The notes below the pieces were generated by a model, which made no database searches, had not been told where the DNA came from, and saw only the letters and a program-made list of their open reading frames with translations. Positions 36,603-46,360 of a DNA stretch of 64,000 bases are shown here, piece after piece. How positions within the stretch are numbered: position 1 is the stretch's first letter; each line of letters opens with the position of its first letter. The translations under genes and the position numbers were made by a program. This stretch comes from Arthrobacter sp. B1I2 (GTDB lineage Bacteria; Actinomycetota; Actinomycetes; Actinomycetales; Micrococcaceae), in contig NZ_JAUSYC010000001.1 of assembly GCF_030816485.1 (NCBI RefSeq), forward strand, positions 3,348,001 to 3,412,000, read 5' to 3'.

Positions 36603-36845
36603 CTACGTAACGCGCGGCTCGCTTGGGGGTCCAGGTCCTGCTCAAACGTTGCGGTGCCCTACTTAATACGAACCTTGAGTCGCTGCCTCTGGCGCCCTCC
36701 GGCAAGGCCGAAAGGACCCGAATTTCATAGGCTAGTTGCCTGTTCCGCTGGGAGTCGCGAACTTCCGGCCTGCCCGGCGAACCAGGACTAAGCATTTCTA
36801 TTAGATGGCGACGGGTCTATGCCAGACACCGCGTGGGGGCAATAT

Positions 36846-37264
36846 TCATCTCGCTCGACTCCTCCCTTGACCCATGACCTGTTGGTCGACCCAACGTTCC
36901 AGCGGCGGCACGAGCAGCAGCGCCGCCACGAGTCCGACCATCCAGTACGTGCACGAAAGCATTCCACGCGGTCGTTCCGATTGTCTCGCCGGCGCCTACC
37001 GCGGCAAACCAGTAGGGCAAGAGGGCAAGAAGCCCAAGTCCAGCGGAGGCGAGAGCAGCGTATTCCCACCAGCCCCATCGGGCGAACAATCCCCAGGTCG
37101 CGACGCAGAAGCCGAGGACGGTCAGCAGGGAAAGAACCATCGTGATGTTCCACAAGGCCCCGGAGGTGTCCTGGCCGCGAGTAGCGAAAGTCGGAGTGAG
37201 CCAGAGCCAGCTACTTCCGGCCATCAGCAGTGCGATCCCCCCCAAGGGTGCGAAGAGTGAACAT
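36846..37264 (-). pseudogene. Frameshifted second copy of the 15.1-kb four-helix membrane protein
   Basis: The start region MFTLRTLGG is recovered from ATG 37264, but the G-run there has seven G where the intact copy has six. The body (GGIALLMAGSSWLWLTPTF to WNAFVHV) is almost the same as the intact protein. At about 36942 an extra base shifts the frame; reading past it gives GLVAALLLVPPLERWVDQQV, the same C-terminus as the intact copy. The copy therefore has two single-base insertions. It lies 240 bases from the transposon end. Confidence 0.85.
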
Positions 37265-37524
37265 GGTTCAACCTCTCGTGCCTATGAGTAATGCGTGATT
37301 TCATCCTTGCTGGCCGCAGCCGCCGAGGTAGGGCCTAAGAGTTAACATGTTTCTGCGTCCTGAACCCAGGATCGCGGCTGAGCGGAGGCCCGGGCCAGTA
37401 CCGAACGACCCGTCGCATCGAAAAGCAGGGCGACGGCTGCTCGCCGGACCCGCACGGGCCTTGGCGGATCATCGTCCATCAGGCCGCCGGACTCCGCCCA
37501 TCCCATCCGTGCCCGTTTGAGGTT

Positions 37525-38919
37525 TCAGATTCCACGCACGGACAGGGACTGGGCCAGGTCATCGAGGGCAGTCCGTGTACCCCGGATGAACGTGTCCACG
37601 TCCGGGCAGGCGTTCTGGTCCGCGATCGCCGTGAGGTTGAGCTGACCGTTGTAGGAGAAGACAGCCACAGCAAGGGCGAGATTGCCCATCAGTGACACCA
37701 CCGGGAACAACTCGAGCAGCTGCGCCCCGGAAAGGTAAAGCGGTACCGGCGGTCCCGGGACGTTGGTGACGGAGGTGTTGAAGAACCGCTGGTGTGCAAA
37801 GCCGTGCAGGAACGCACGCTGTAAGAGCATGGATCGGGAAATTCCGCTGCCTGTCTGTGGACGGGCCTTTCGCTTGCGCGCGGAGGTCTGCACCTTGATC
37901 ATGTCCAGTCTTCGAACAGCGTCGGGCTCCCCGAGCGGCAGTGGCACCACCATCCACCCGTCCTGGTTGCCTCCTCCTTCCTGGCTGTGCTGCTCTCGGA
38001 GAAGCGACACTGGCACCATGGCTCGCAGCACCAGCCATTCGACGCGTTCTCCGCGGCCTGCCAGGAGTTCGCGCAGGCCGCCGGTGACGGCGGCCAGAAC
38101 GACGTCGTTGACCTTGGCGTCATGGGCATGGGCGATCTGGATGATGGGTTCCAAGCGGCTGCGAAGAATGGCCAGCCGGCGGTCGGCCCCCACAGGGCGG
38201 TTGAGGCTGGTGCGGGGTGCGCGCTGTTCGGCAAGGAGCTCCCGCCATGCCGGCCAGGCACGGCGCGTTCGGCGAAGCGTGTCTTTCGCATGAGCCACGC
38301 CGGCCAGCCCCCGGCCGAGCCGGTGGGCGTGCCGCCGCAGGTTATCGCGGAGAAGCTGGCCCACGGTCGGCACTGGCGTCGGTGTCCATGAAGGCGCGGC
38401 AGGGTCGGGCGCATCAACCGTGCTTTCCAGCAGCGATCCAAACGCGGCGACCGCTGCCGCGCCGTCCGCCACGACATGGTGCAACCGCAAGAACATGCCG
38501 ATGCGTCCCTGCGGCAACCCGGGCAGCAGCCACATCTCCCACAGCGGCCGTCCTGGGTCCAGCCGTCGGCCCGCCAGCTCCGCGCAGGCCCGCAAGAGCT
38601 GTGGTTCGTCGCCCGGAGGACCGACAGGATGCACTCGGACCTGCTGAGCGAGGTCAAGCGACGGCGCGTCGATCCACAGGGGCCCGCCCAGCCACCACCT
38701 GGGTCGGTGCAGCAGCTGTCGGGCGTGAGGGATTCGATGCAGTCTTGGTTCCAGCCATCGGCGGACGGCCTCGATCCGGACGACACCATCCGAGTCCAGC
38801 AGCTCCGCGCCGTCCAGTACGGCAATGGCGCCTATATCCGCAGACCAGCCTAAGTCGTCCCACAGAAGCAGAAAGCGGTCCGATGTCGTCAAACGCTCCA
38901 GGCGGGGTGTCCCATTCAT
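37525..38919 (-). CDS. WS/DGAT-type O-acyltransferase (wax ester synthase/diacylglycerol acyltransferase family)
   Basis: 464 residues from the ATG at 38919 (MNGTPRLERLTTSDRFLLL); an extension to 39060 looks non-coding. The catalytic motif HHVVADG (HHxxxDG) lies near residue 132, with family segments PLWEMWLLPGL before it and NVPGPPVPLYLSG and NLALAVAVFSYNGQL in the C-terminal half. These enzymes acylate fatty alcohols or diacylglycerol from acyl-CoA to make storage lipid. It is intact although its neighbours are decayed. It reads in the same direction as the membrane operon upstream. Confidence 0.9.
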   Translation of the reverse strand: MNGTPRLERLTTSDRFLLLWDDLGWSADIGAIAVLDGAELLDSDGVVRIEAVRRWLEPRLHRIPHARQLLHRPRWWLGGPLWIDAPSLDLAQQVRVHPVGPPGDEPQLLRACAELAGRRLDPGRPLWEMWLLPGLPQGRIGMFLRLHHVVADGAAAVAAFGSLLESTVDAPDPAAPSWTPTPVPTVGQLLRDNLRRHAHRLGRGLAGVAHAKDTLRRTRRAWPAWRELLAEQRAPRTSLNRPVGADRRLAILRSRLEPIIQIAHAHDAKVNDVVLAAVTGGLRELLAGRGERVEWLVLRAMVPVSLLREQHSQEGGGNQDGWMVVPLPLGEPDAVRRLDMIKVQTSARKRKARPQTGSGISRSMLLQRAFLHGFAHQRFFNTSVTNVPGPPVPLYLSGAQLLELFPVVSLMGNLALAVAVFSYNGQLNLTAIADQNACPDVDTFIRGTRTALDDLAQSLSVRGI

Positions 38920-39090
38920 CACAGTCACGTTCCTGCTCCATCCATCACAGCCAACGAACCTCCCCGCCCAAGCAACTGACAGGGCCGAAGATTCCCCGTC
39001 ACCCTCGAAGCCGTCCGCCCGGGTCCACAGCATCTCCCAGCAGCCGGAGGGATAGGTCATAAGTCAGGGGCGCCGGCACACAGAATTTGT

Positions 39091-39582
39091 TCATACGCCC
39101 ATGGCATGCGGTTGATGGTGCCTGTGACTCATCGAGTAGAGAGGGAAGCGGAACAGCATGACCAGGAGCATGAGGGGGCAGGCAAGCAGTCCGGTCTGCA
39201 GTGGGATCAGCTCGCTCCTGGCCACGAGGTCGAGCCGGTACGCCACGATCAGCAGAAGCCCGGCGACCATCGTTGAGCCGGCCATCTCCAGCGTTGGGCG
39301 CCAAGCCATGCCCATGATGAAGCGCATCCAGGCCAGCATCGGGAGGGACAGGCTGATCGCGATGACCAGCACCGTAAGCTCAGGCGCCCGCTGATCCAGG
39401 TTGCTGTAGCCCAGCAGGGCAGCGGAACCGAAGAACAGGAGACCCAGGAGAACCGCGCCCGCGCACATCACCAGGCACATCTGGATGAAGTGAAGGACGA
39501 AGCGCCCTATGGCTCGGAGCAACCCGGCAGGAGGGGCGGAACTCGGCACCGAACCCTGACCACCATATCGAAGTTCACGCAT
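39091..39582 (-). CDS. Integral membrane protein, last gene of a small membrane operon
   Basis: 163 residues from the ATG at 39582, preceded by GAGGAGGGAG; an ORF start at 39723 is not supported. About four membrane helices (FVLHFIQMCLVMCAGAVLLGLLFFGSAALLG split in two, TVLVIAISLSLPMLAWMRFI, AGLLLIVAYRL, GLLACPLMLLVMLFRF) and a His-rich tail (SHRHHQPH) that could bind a metal. The family is not recognised. Confidence 0.75.
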   Translation of the reverse strand: MRELRYGGQGSVPSSAPPAGLLRAIGRFVLHFIQMCLVMCAGAVLLGLLFFGSAALLGYSNLDQRAPELTVLVIAISLSLPMLAWMRFIMGMAWRPTLEMAGSTMVAGLLLIVAYRLDLVARSELIPLQTGLLACPLMLLVMLFRFPLYSMSHRHHQPHAMGV

Positions 39583-39882
39583 GACGAATCTCCCTCCTCG
39601 GAAATCACCGGGCTCCCTTTGTTTGGGCTTGAAGACATCGGCAGCGACAGATGCAAGACGATACTTGCGGGGGATCTTGGGGCAGTTGACGCTCTCCGGG
39701 CGAGGAGTCTCTCCTACCAGCATGTGCTTCCCTTGCCTAGTCCTATAGGGTCGAAAGACCTCACGAGAACCGACGCGTCGTCGTCACAAGCGACAATGCC
39801 GCCGCGATGGGCGGTGGCGCCCCCGGCGGTGAAGACCCGGGGCGGACACGGAACGCCACCCCTTCTCCGGCCGGTTCCGGGA

Positions 39883-40098
39883 TCACTTCACCGGGGAGAA
39901 GGCTTGGAAGAACATCGGGAACGTGCCGACGAGTCCGAGTCCGAGCCCGATCAGAACAAGCGATGCAGTCACTACTCTTCGTCCCTCGACTTCCCTCTTC
40001 CGTAAGGCCAAGTGGAGAGCCACCCAGCACAGCAGCCATACGACGACGGTCAGAGTCGTCTTCCCAGACAACGGCCCGACGGGGCCGTAGAAGGTCAC
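39883..40098 (-). CDS. Small two-helix membrane protein
   Basis: 71 residues from a GTG. Two helices (TLTVVVWLLCWVALHLAL and VVTASLVLIGLGLGLVGTFPMFF) are joined by a basic loop (RKREVEGRR). AGGAGAG lies 12-18 bases upstream; an ATG nearer to it opens a three-codon frame only. The gene follows the 41-residue membrane gene by 17 bases, and both probably belong to one transcript with the 39.1-kb gene. Function unknown. Confidence 0.7.
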   Translation of the reverse strand: MTFYGPVGPLSGKTTLTVVVWLLCWVALHLALRKREVEGRRVVTASLVLIGLGLGLVGTFPMFFQAFSPVK

Positions 40099-40115
40099 GG
40101 CGTCATGACTCTCTC

Positions 40116-40241
40116 CTAAATGGCAGACGCGGTCTTATTGATGAACGCACCCAACGCTCCAGCGATGATTGCGAAAAGGAACGCCATGGCGAATAGCGCG
40201 ATGACCGTCTTTCGTATCCCGGCGCGGGTGAATGCGATCAT
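40116..40241 (-). CDS. 41-residue single-helix membrane protein
   Basis: Starts MIAFTRAGIRKTVIALF and continues as one membrane helix up to GALGAFINK; ends TASAI. A GGAAGAAG ribosome site precedes the ATG. The charge pattern (basic before the helix) and the tight spacing to the next gene's ribosome site support it as a real small gene. No family is recognised. Confidence 0.65.
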   Translation of the reverse strand: MIAFTRAGIRKTVIALFAMAFLFAIIAGALGAFINKTASAI

Positions 40242-40362
40242 GGCTGCAGTGCGCAGCTTCTTCCGGCACGCGGCCGCGGTGGGTCAGCTGGACCCGGCAG
40301 GTGCTGGGAGTGGTCTATGACTCCTTCGACAGCTATGCAGTGAACGAGCCGGAACGGGGTGC

Positions 40363-40937
40363 TCATCGTAACCTGACCGGCAACCTGAGGGGAACCTCGA
40401 ACTCGGTCAGGAGGCGGCCCAGACGTCGGCCGGCGGGACCGCCTAATGGTGAGTTGTCTGAGCCACCGAAGCTCCCGACGATCGGGCAGGCGTCCGGCAG
40501 CCACTCCTCCGCGTCGGACGGACGCCTGCCGTGATTCACGCTGGCACTGGCGAACGGTTCGCGGCCAACGCCATCGCATACCCCCGCCCATGCAGAACCC
40601 GATGACTCCGATGGCTCCCGTGCATTCACTGTGGTCTCGCAGCCAGCGCCGGGCCGTTTCAAATGTCGTCGAAGGACCGGCCCCGGCGTTGGCCCAGGTC
40701 GCGCATGATGGTGCGAAGACAGCCGAGACGGCTCCCCCAGTAGTAGAGGTCGGGGGCCACGGCCAAGAAGCCCTCGCTCGCCAACCAATCGGCCTGGGCG
40801 CGAAGGTCGTGGCTCATCCCGGTGAAATCGTGAATCACTACCACGCCCGGCCACGGGGGTGGGACGGCTGGAACGGAGCAGGAGACCGGCATCATTCCTC
40901 GCTCGGTCCCGATCTCCAGATTCCCGCTCGACTCCAT
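40363..40937 (-). pseudogene. Dienelactone hydrolase family protein, frameshifted at least three times
   Basis: From ATG 40937 (AGGTGGG in front) the frame gives PPWPGVVVIHDFTGMSHDLR and FLAVAPDLYYWG, then hits a stop at 40661, where TTT stands for an expected TT. The next frame gives ETARRWLRDHSE and VIGFCMGGG, with the catalytic Cys. A C-run at 40581-40585 then causes another shift, followed by a third before FASASVNHGRRPSDAEEW and ACPIVGSFGGSD. Dienelactone hydrolases open lactone rings in aromatic degradation or act on other esters. The gene is clearly dead or mis-sequenced. Confidence 0.8.
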
Positions 40938-41268
40938 AGGCCATTGTCGACCCACCTGGCAGCGCGTCGCCCGCAGCCCCGACTGCTCATCGGCCGATCG
41001 GGCGGATCCGCACCGGCTGGCGGCGGAAGGACGCACCATCGGGTACCGGTCAGCATGGCCTGACAACGATCCCGCATCCTGTGCCAGAATCTCGCGCCCG
41101 TCGGCGAAATGTTGAATGGCCAGGTACTTCGGCCCTACCGGCAAGAAGACCGGCGGCGTTGACTGAAGGCAACGGCGCGACGAACGCACTGGCCATGTCC
41201 AGGCGGGGCCCGGTGATCCATGACGTCACTGTAGAGCCCATGGTCGTCGCGAGGAGGAGGACCAAGCG
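40938..41268. other. Short stretch between the pseudogene and the hydrolase gene
   Basis: A plus-strand ORF (41081-41272) ends ...VARRRTKR with its TGA overlapping the hydrolase ATG (ATGA). This suggests coupling to a real or remnant upstream gene, but its 63 residues match no family. Confidence 0.3.
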
Positions 41269-42294
41269 ATGACCAGGTCCCTATCACCCTGGAGAACCGC
41301 CAGGGGCGAAGCCAGGTACATGGCGGCCTACGAGAAGACCATGCGACTTTGGCCTATCCCCTACGATCCAATCGACGTCAGCGGCACCTACGGCCGCACG
41401 CACGTGAACGTGAGCGGGCCTTCCGGCGCTCCGCCCCTCCTGCTCGTGCACGCCTCCTTCTGCAGCTCGGCCATGTGGGCGCCGAACGTCGCCGACTTGA
41501 GCGAGCACCACCGCGTGTATGCCGTCGATGTCATCGATCAGGGCGGCAAGAGTGTTCCGGCCCAGCCGATGAAGAACAGACAGGGCTGCGCGGCGTGGAT
41601 GAGCGAGGTGCTCGACGCTCTCGACCTCCCCACGGTCACGCTCGTCGGCATGTCTTACGGATGCTGGCTGTCCCTGAACTTCGCAATCCTCAACCCAGAC
41701 CGTGTCGATCGGCTGGTACTGATCTCGCCCGGCGACACATTCGTGCCCACCCGTCCGCAGTTCTACCTGCGCGGCCTGCCTTCGATGACGCTGCCGTTCC
41801 TGCCCGAGCGCCTGCTGCGTCGGCTGTTCATGGACTGGCTGACCTACTCGGACAACCTCCGCGATCCTCGGACGCGAGGGATGTTCGACCTCGTGGACGA
41901 CCAGATGCACCAGCTCTTCCGCTCATGGCGGATCAAGCACACCCTTGACGTGGCGATGCAGGGCCGGCCGAAGGCGTTCCCTGACGACGAGCTGCAGGCG
42001 ATGCAGAGACCAACCCTCCTGATGATCGGGGAGGAAGAGGTTGTCGTCGATCCCAGGGCGTCGATGGAACGGGCCAAGCGGCTAATCCCCAACTTCACCG
42101 GCGAGCTCGTCCCACGGGCAGGTCACGACCTACCGGTCTCGCGCCACGATCTGGTCGACCGGCGCATCGTGGAGTTCTTGGGAACACCGCTCAAGTATCG
42201 TCCCGGACAACCGCGCGTCCCTCTACCGACTGCCGGAGCGGATGATCGTGCCTCCTCAAGTCGGGGAGGCCAGGAACACCGGCGATTGTGTTAG
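41269..42294 (+). CDS. Alpha/beta-fold hydrolase
   Basis: 341 residues with AGGAGGAGG before the ATG. The hydrolase fold is shown by LLLVHASFCSSAMW (oxyanion loop), the nucleophile elbow VGMSYGCW (Ser near 139), a candidate acid in the EEEVVVDPRASM region and the catalytic His in RAGHDLPVSRHD near 287. The C-terminal 40 residues after EFLGTPL are low-complexity and may be an extension beyond the usual end. The substrate is unknown. Confidence 0.88.
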   Translation: MTRSLSPWRTARGEARYMAAYEKTMRLWPIPYDPIDVSGTYGRTHVNVSGPSGAPPLLLVHASFCSSAMWAPNVADLSEHHRVYAVDVIDQGGKSVPAQPMKNRQGCAAWMSEVLDALDLPTVTLVGMSYGCWLSLNFAILNPDRVDRLVLISPGDTFVPTRPQFYLRGLPSMTLPFLPERLLRRLFMDWLTYSDNLRDPRTRGMFDLVDDQMHQLFRSWRIKHTLDVAMQGRPKAFPDDELQAMQRPTLLMIGEEEVVVDPRASMERAKRLIPNFTGELVPRAGHDLPVSRHDLVDRRIVEFLGTPLKYRPGQPRVPLPTAGADDRASSSRGGQEHRRLC

Positions 42295-43211
42295 TTGGGG
42301 CGTTCGCCTACTACGAGGCCCGCGACCGCGCCCCGGTCGAACCGTGAGCACAAGTTCCGGGCGTGGAGCACGCGACCCGATGACCCGCCAGGGCGCCCAA
42401 CAAATCGCCAAAGCCAGTGGGTGCCCAGGACGAGGCTGGAGGGGCTGAGCGACCTGGTCTCCGGATGTGCCCTCGGTGCGCATCCGGTGACCAGGTCGCG
42501 TCATTCTGGGCTAGTGCAGCGGGGCTTCGCGTCGCCTGCATCAAATCGTTCCGCAAGCCGAACCCTCTACGGGACGTCATTGGCGTCGCCGCCGATCAGC
42601 CAGGCGAGTCCGCGTCGCGCTATCAAACGCGCCGACGACACAATTCAGTCCCTTAGCGGACCACACCAGGGGTGATATTTAGCGAAGGGAAAAGTCCGCC
42701 ATTTATCTCTGCGATTCACACCCCCGAACACTCGGTGTCTGCTGTCTCATCTATGGATCCTTTATCCAGACCGGAGGCTGCACACATCGACATCTGAGGT
42801 CCAGGAACGGATAAGTCACCTCCGCGGGATGCCCGCTCTCCTCGGCGCGCTCGGCGGCCTAGTCACCTCGATCATGCGCGGCATTGATGACGGCACCGCG
42901 ACGTCCGGGTTGGTAATAGTCAGGTGCAGGTCTTTGTCTGGGCTGGCAGCGGCGGTGTTTTTACCCCGGCGCGGGGTCAGCTCGGCCGCGCTGAACCGTT
43001 CTTCGAAAACTGCGTTGGGCGTCACGATCACTGCGCCATCCCTGCAGACCTCGAGCGGACGACATCTCCGCCCCAACCCAACGTGGACGTCAGTTGATCT
43101 GGTCAGTTGATTCGGGCGTCGGTCTCTACGTCACCCACTCCACATTCGGTTCGTATATACCAGCAGTGTCGAGGGGCGTGATGCCCCAATTGGATGAGGC
43201 ACACTCTTCTG
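42295..43211. other. Long stretch without a recognised gene
   Basis: About 900 bases between the hydrolase and the two-component genes. Several short ORFs exist, but none has a good ribosome site or family character. The best minus-strand piece (about 42816-43060, LEVCRDGAVIVTPNAVFEER) could be a gene fragment. No repeat, RNA gene or hairpin was seen. Confidence 0.4.
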
Positions 43212-43856
43212 CTACTCCCTCAACATACGGAAGGCGCTCTCCCGGTCCTTGACCCGGAGTTTTCGCAGGACCGCTGAGACGTGTACCCGGACCGTGGTTG
43301 GAGAGACGAAAAGCTTATTTGCGACGTCCTCGGTGGACAGCCCTGTAGCGAGAAGCTCCATGACCTCCCACTCCCGCGCACTCAGCTTCGCCACCGCCGC
43401 CGGCTTCCAGTTCAAAACTCTTCGCGCGGGCGCTTTGAACTCTTGAAGGATGCGGGTCACGAGTGCAGGAGACATGGCCGCCTCGCCGGCGAGAACCCCC
43501 CGCAGAACGTCGGTCAGTGTTAGCGGGTCCGTAGTCTTGAGTAAGTAGCCGGTGGCCCCGGCACGTAGGGAATCGAAGAGATCCTCATCGTCTGCGGATT
43601 GAGTCAGCATCACAACAGCTGTTTCCGGTAGCGTCCTGCTGATCTCCTGGGCGGCGGAGATCCCGTTACCGGGCATGTTGATGTCAAGCAGGACTACGTC
43701 GGGACGGTGCTTCAGGGCGAGCTCGACCGCTTCTGCGGCAGTCGCGCCTTCTCCGCACACTTCCCAGCCGCCCACTTCAAGCGCCTGGCGGACCTTCGCC
43801 CTGATGCGAGCGTGATCATCAGCCATCACTACGCGTAAGCGCTGCTGCTCTACCAT
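43212..43856 (-). CDS. NarL/LuxR-type response regulator
   Basis: 214 residues. The receiver domain (about 5-125) has the phospho-acceptor Asp in VVLLDINMPG (near 58) and the conserved Lys in GYLLKTTD. The LuxR-type helix-turn-helix is at about 150-210 (LSAREWEVMELLATGLSTED, then VSPTTVRVHVSAVLRKL). Its start overlaps the end of the histidine kinase gene (ATGGTAG), so the pair is co-translated. The target genes are not visible. Confidence 0.94.
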   Translation of the reverse strand: MVEQQRLRVVMADDHARIRAKVRQALEVGGWEVCGEGATAAEAVELALKHRPDVVLLDINMPGNGISAAQEISRTLPETAVVMLTQSADDEDLFDSLRAGATGYLLKTTDPLTLTDVLRGVLAGEAAMSPALVTRILQEFKAPARRVLNWKPAAVAKLSAREWEVMELLATGLSTEDVANKLFVSPTTVRVHVSAVLRKLRVKDRESAFRMLRE

Positions 43857-45268
43857 GTCACCGTAACCACGCTTCCTTCTCCCGGGCGGGACGTAATGTC
43901 AAGGTATCCGGGCAAATTTCGAGCCCTTTCCCGCATACTGACCAACCCGTAGCCAGCGTTGGCGCCTGTGGCGCCGCCAACGTCAAAACCTTCGCCGTCG
44001 TCTTCTACAACCAGTTGCCTCCGGTCACCTTCCTTACCCAATCGCACGGACAGGTGTTGGGCGTGACCGTGGCGCGCCGCGTTTGCCACTGCCTCGCGGA
44101 TGATACGCAGCAACGTGTGCTGCTGGTCCGCACTGGCTTCGATGGAATCATCGACTTGGATGTCCAGGCGCACCCGGTACCTCTGCGCCAACTCCCGCAT
44201 TGTCCGGCGCAATACCAAGCCCAGGGGCTCGTCCCCGCCATGGCCAAGGGCGTGGACGGCCGCACGGGCTTCGTCCAGGGATCGATCGCAGGCGGCGAGA
44301 ATCCGGCTCCTGGCCGGAAAATTAGGAGGCAGGGAGTGTCCTTCCATTCGGAGCAGGGCGAGCTCCTGGATGACGCCATCATGCAGCTCGCGGGAGAGCC
44401 GCCTCCGGTCCTCGAGAACGGCTACATGAGCATATGCGTCCCAGTACTGCTTGATTTCCCGGCTGGCTCCGAACAGCAACAAGACGAAGAACCCGGTCCG
44501 CAGCAGATCTCCGGTGTAGAACCAATCTGTGTACAGCGAGGGGAACAGTGCGTAATTAACACGGGCGAAGGCTGCAACGGCACAAGCGGGGCCAAGCCAG
44601 TACAGTAGCGAGTCATCACGATTTGCCGCACGCCTCGTAAAAGCGATAGACGCCACGAAAAAACATAGAGCTGCCATGCCTTGGGCAGCAAGAAACAGAG
44701 GATGAACGGCAAACAACAAAGGTTGCGACGCAGTGTTTATCGAGGGGTCAACGGCGACGGGCAGTTGGGCCCTAGCTGCCCAAAGGACTAACGACATCAG
44801 GATGACAAGAGCTACAGGTATGGTCACCGTCCGCAGCCCCGATTTCGACGGTGACTCCCGGTTCAGGCTTACCAGTGCCGCGGCCGCAATGAGGGCTGCA
44901 CCGATAAACCGAAGCGCAAGTGGAAGCCACACGCTAAGGCTTCCGTCGCGATCCCCAGTCAATGATCCCGTTAGCCATGACATGCCAGTTCCTGCAGCCA
45001 TCAGAAGCACCAGGCCTTGAGCGAGCAGCAAGTCATGAAGCCTTCTGCGCCGTATGAAACGGCCGGCAAGCAAATATGCCACCAACAAGGCCACGCACGC
45101 GTCAACGGAGTCTAGTACCAAGTGAAGAGTTGGGCTGCGGTACCCAAACAACACGTGAGGGCTCCACACCACAAAGCCGGTCACCACGAACCCGAGGACC
45201 CACCCAACCAGTGTCAGCCGCAGGGCGAGTCGGAGCCTTTCCCCACCAAGACGATCCTCAACCGACAT
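43850..45268 (-). CDS. Sensor histidine kinase (HisKA_3/NarX-like)
   Basis: 472 residues from the ATG at 45268 with AAGGGG in front; an ORF start at 45388 adds unlikely sequence. Seven or eight membrane helices fill about 15-270, with no large extracellular domain, so it probably senses a signal in or at the membrane. The dimerisation helix has the phospho-acceptor His in RRLSRELHDGVIQEL. The HATPase domain has EAVANAARHG, VEDDGEGFDV and GYGLVSMRERA. It phosphorylates the response regulator encoded directly downstream. Confidence 0.92.
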   Translation of the reverse strand: MSVEDRLGGERLRLALRLTLVGWVLGFVVTGFVVWSPHVLFGYRSPTLHLVLDSVDACVALLVAYLLAGRFIRRRRLHDLLLAQGLVLLMAAGTGMSWLTGSLTGDRDGSLSVWLPLALRFIGAALIAAAALVSLNRESPSKSGLRTVTIPVALVILMSLVLWAARAQLPVAVDPSINTASQPLLFAVHPLFLAAQGMAALCFFVASIAFTRRAANRDDSLLYWLGPACAVAAFARVNYALFPSLYTDWFYTGDLLRTGFFVLLLFGASREIKQYWDAYAHVAVLEDRRRLSRELHDGVIQELALLRMEGHSLPPNFPARSRILAACDRSLDEARAAVHALGHGGDEPLGLVLRRTMRELAQRYRVRLDIQVDDSIEASADQQHTLLRIIREAVANAARHGHAQHLSVRLGKEGDRRQLVVEDDGEGFDVGGATGANAGYGLVSMRERARNLPGYLDITSRPGEGSVVTVTW

Positions 45269-45738
45269 CAGTCCCCTTACCCAGCACCCATGCGAAGATC
45301 CCGTCTTCGGAGTCACTTCGACACCAGTTTCAGCGGCCAGTGCATCACTGTGCTGCCTCAGGCGTAGTCTTCGACCGCCAATTTCCACACACTAATGCCG
45401 CAACCGTCGAAAAAACCGGGTACCAATTACCTGATTCCTAAAAGCGCTCTACCTACAGGAACAGGCCTTACCGGAGAGTGAAGGAGTCAGGGTATTGATT
45501 CAAGCCCGTCTATTTTTGATAGTTATTGTTCGGCGCTTGTCTTTAGCTGAATTTGTAGAGCGGCGTGAATATCTCCTACCGGAGCACCCTGAGGCAACGG
45601 CCCCATAATGCTCATCCGCTGCACTTTCTTAGCCCGACAACCAACAGCGGTAAGGCCGGTGATGGCCTTTTGGTAGGCCTTTGAGAAGAGACAGAGACGG
45701 TGGACAGCTTTCCGTTGGTGGCGCTACCGGCGGTAGCG
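45269..45738. other. Intergenic stretch upstream of the two-component operon
   Basis: Carries the promoter region of the kinase gene. A relatively A/T-rich patch lies at about 45490-45545. One minus-strand ORF across 45612-45863 has no family character. Confidence 0.4.
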
Positions 45739-45984
45739 TCATACCGCAAGGCTGTGCTGCCCGCCGCAAGCGTCTCTATGTCCTCTAAGGGGCAGTTGGT
45801 GAGCACGCCGTCTTGGCCATTGAGAATGACATCTGGTCGGTAAGGTCGGTCGATCCTGCCCACATCTCAAGCCTGCGCCCGGATGGTAAATCCACAGCCA
45901 GACCCACGCGGCGGCGACCGTGGCCGTCACCACGGGCTGGTAGTACACGGTGCGGAAGAAACCCAGCCAGCGGATCTTCTGGTT

Positions 45985-46360
45985 CACGCCCTGCGCGATG
46001 AGTCCTGGACCAGTTCTGGTCGACGTAGAGGACGTCGGGGGTTCCCGCACGTCGGCCACCCCCGGGCCGGCTTTGGGCCAGATCCGCTGCCGCAGCGCCA
46101 GCTCGGTGTTCAGGGCGGAGGGCGCCTCAAGGAAGAGCATGTAGCCGCGGTCGCGCGGGAGTAATCGTCCATGATCATGGTGAGCCACGGGCGCACGGGT
46201 AACAGGTTCGCGTACAACAAGACGGGGCACAACGTGTCTGCTCTCCATAGGGAGCAAGTACTCAACTCGGTGAGGCCGACCTTTCTGCACGCCGTTTGAG
46301 GCGAGCACTGCAGCAGGCGGGCCCCCAGCGTGAACGGTGACGTACTTCCGGGCGCTCCAT
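45985..46360 (-). pseudogene. Heavily decayed second TniA-like transposase
   Basis: Three blocks in three different frames match the 34-35 kb transposase in order: PWLTMIMDDYSRA (near 46190-46150), APSALNTELALRQRIWPKAG (about 46125-46065) and DVLYVDQNWS (near 46035). In the main transposase the same order is PWLTTVMDDYSRA, APSALNTALALRQAIW, DILHVDHGSD. At least two frameshifts separate them, and the flanking catalytic Glu region is not recognisable. The two elements belong to one family, but this one is far more degraded, so it arrived earlier. Confidence 0.75.

Noticed and set aside
42816..43110. Overlapping plus and minus ORFs upstream of the response regulator
   Set aside because: Neither has a ribosome site or a recognisable family; kept only as a possible fragment in the gap note.
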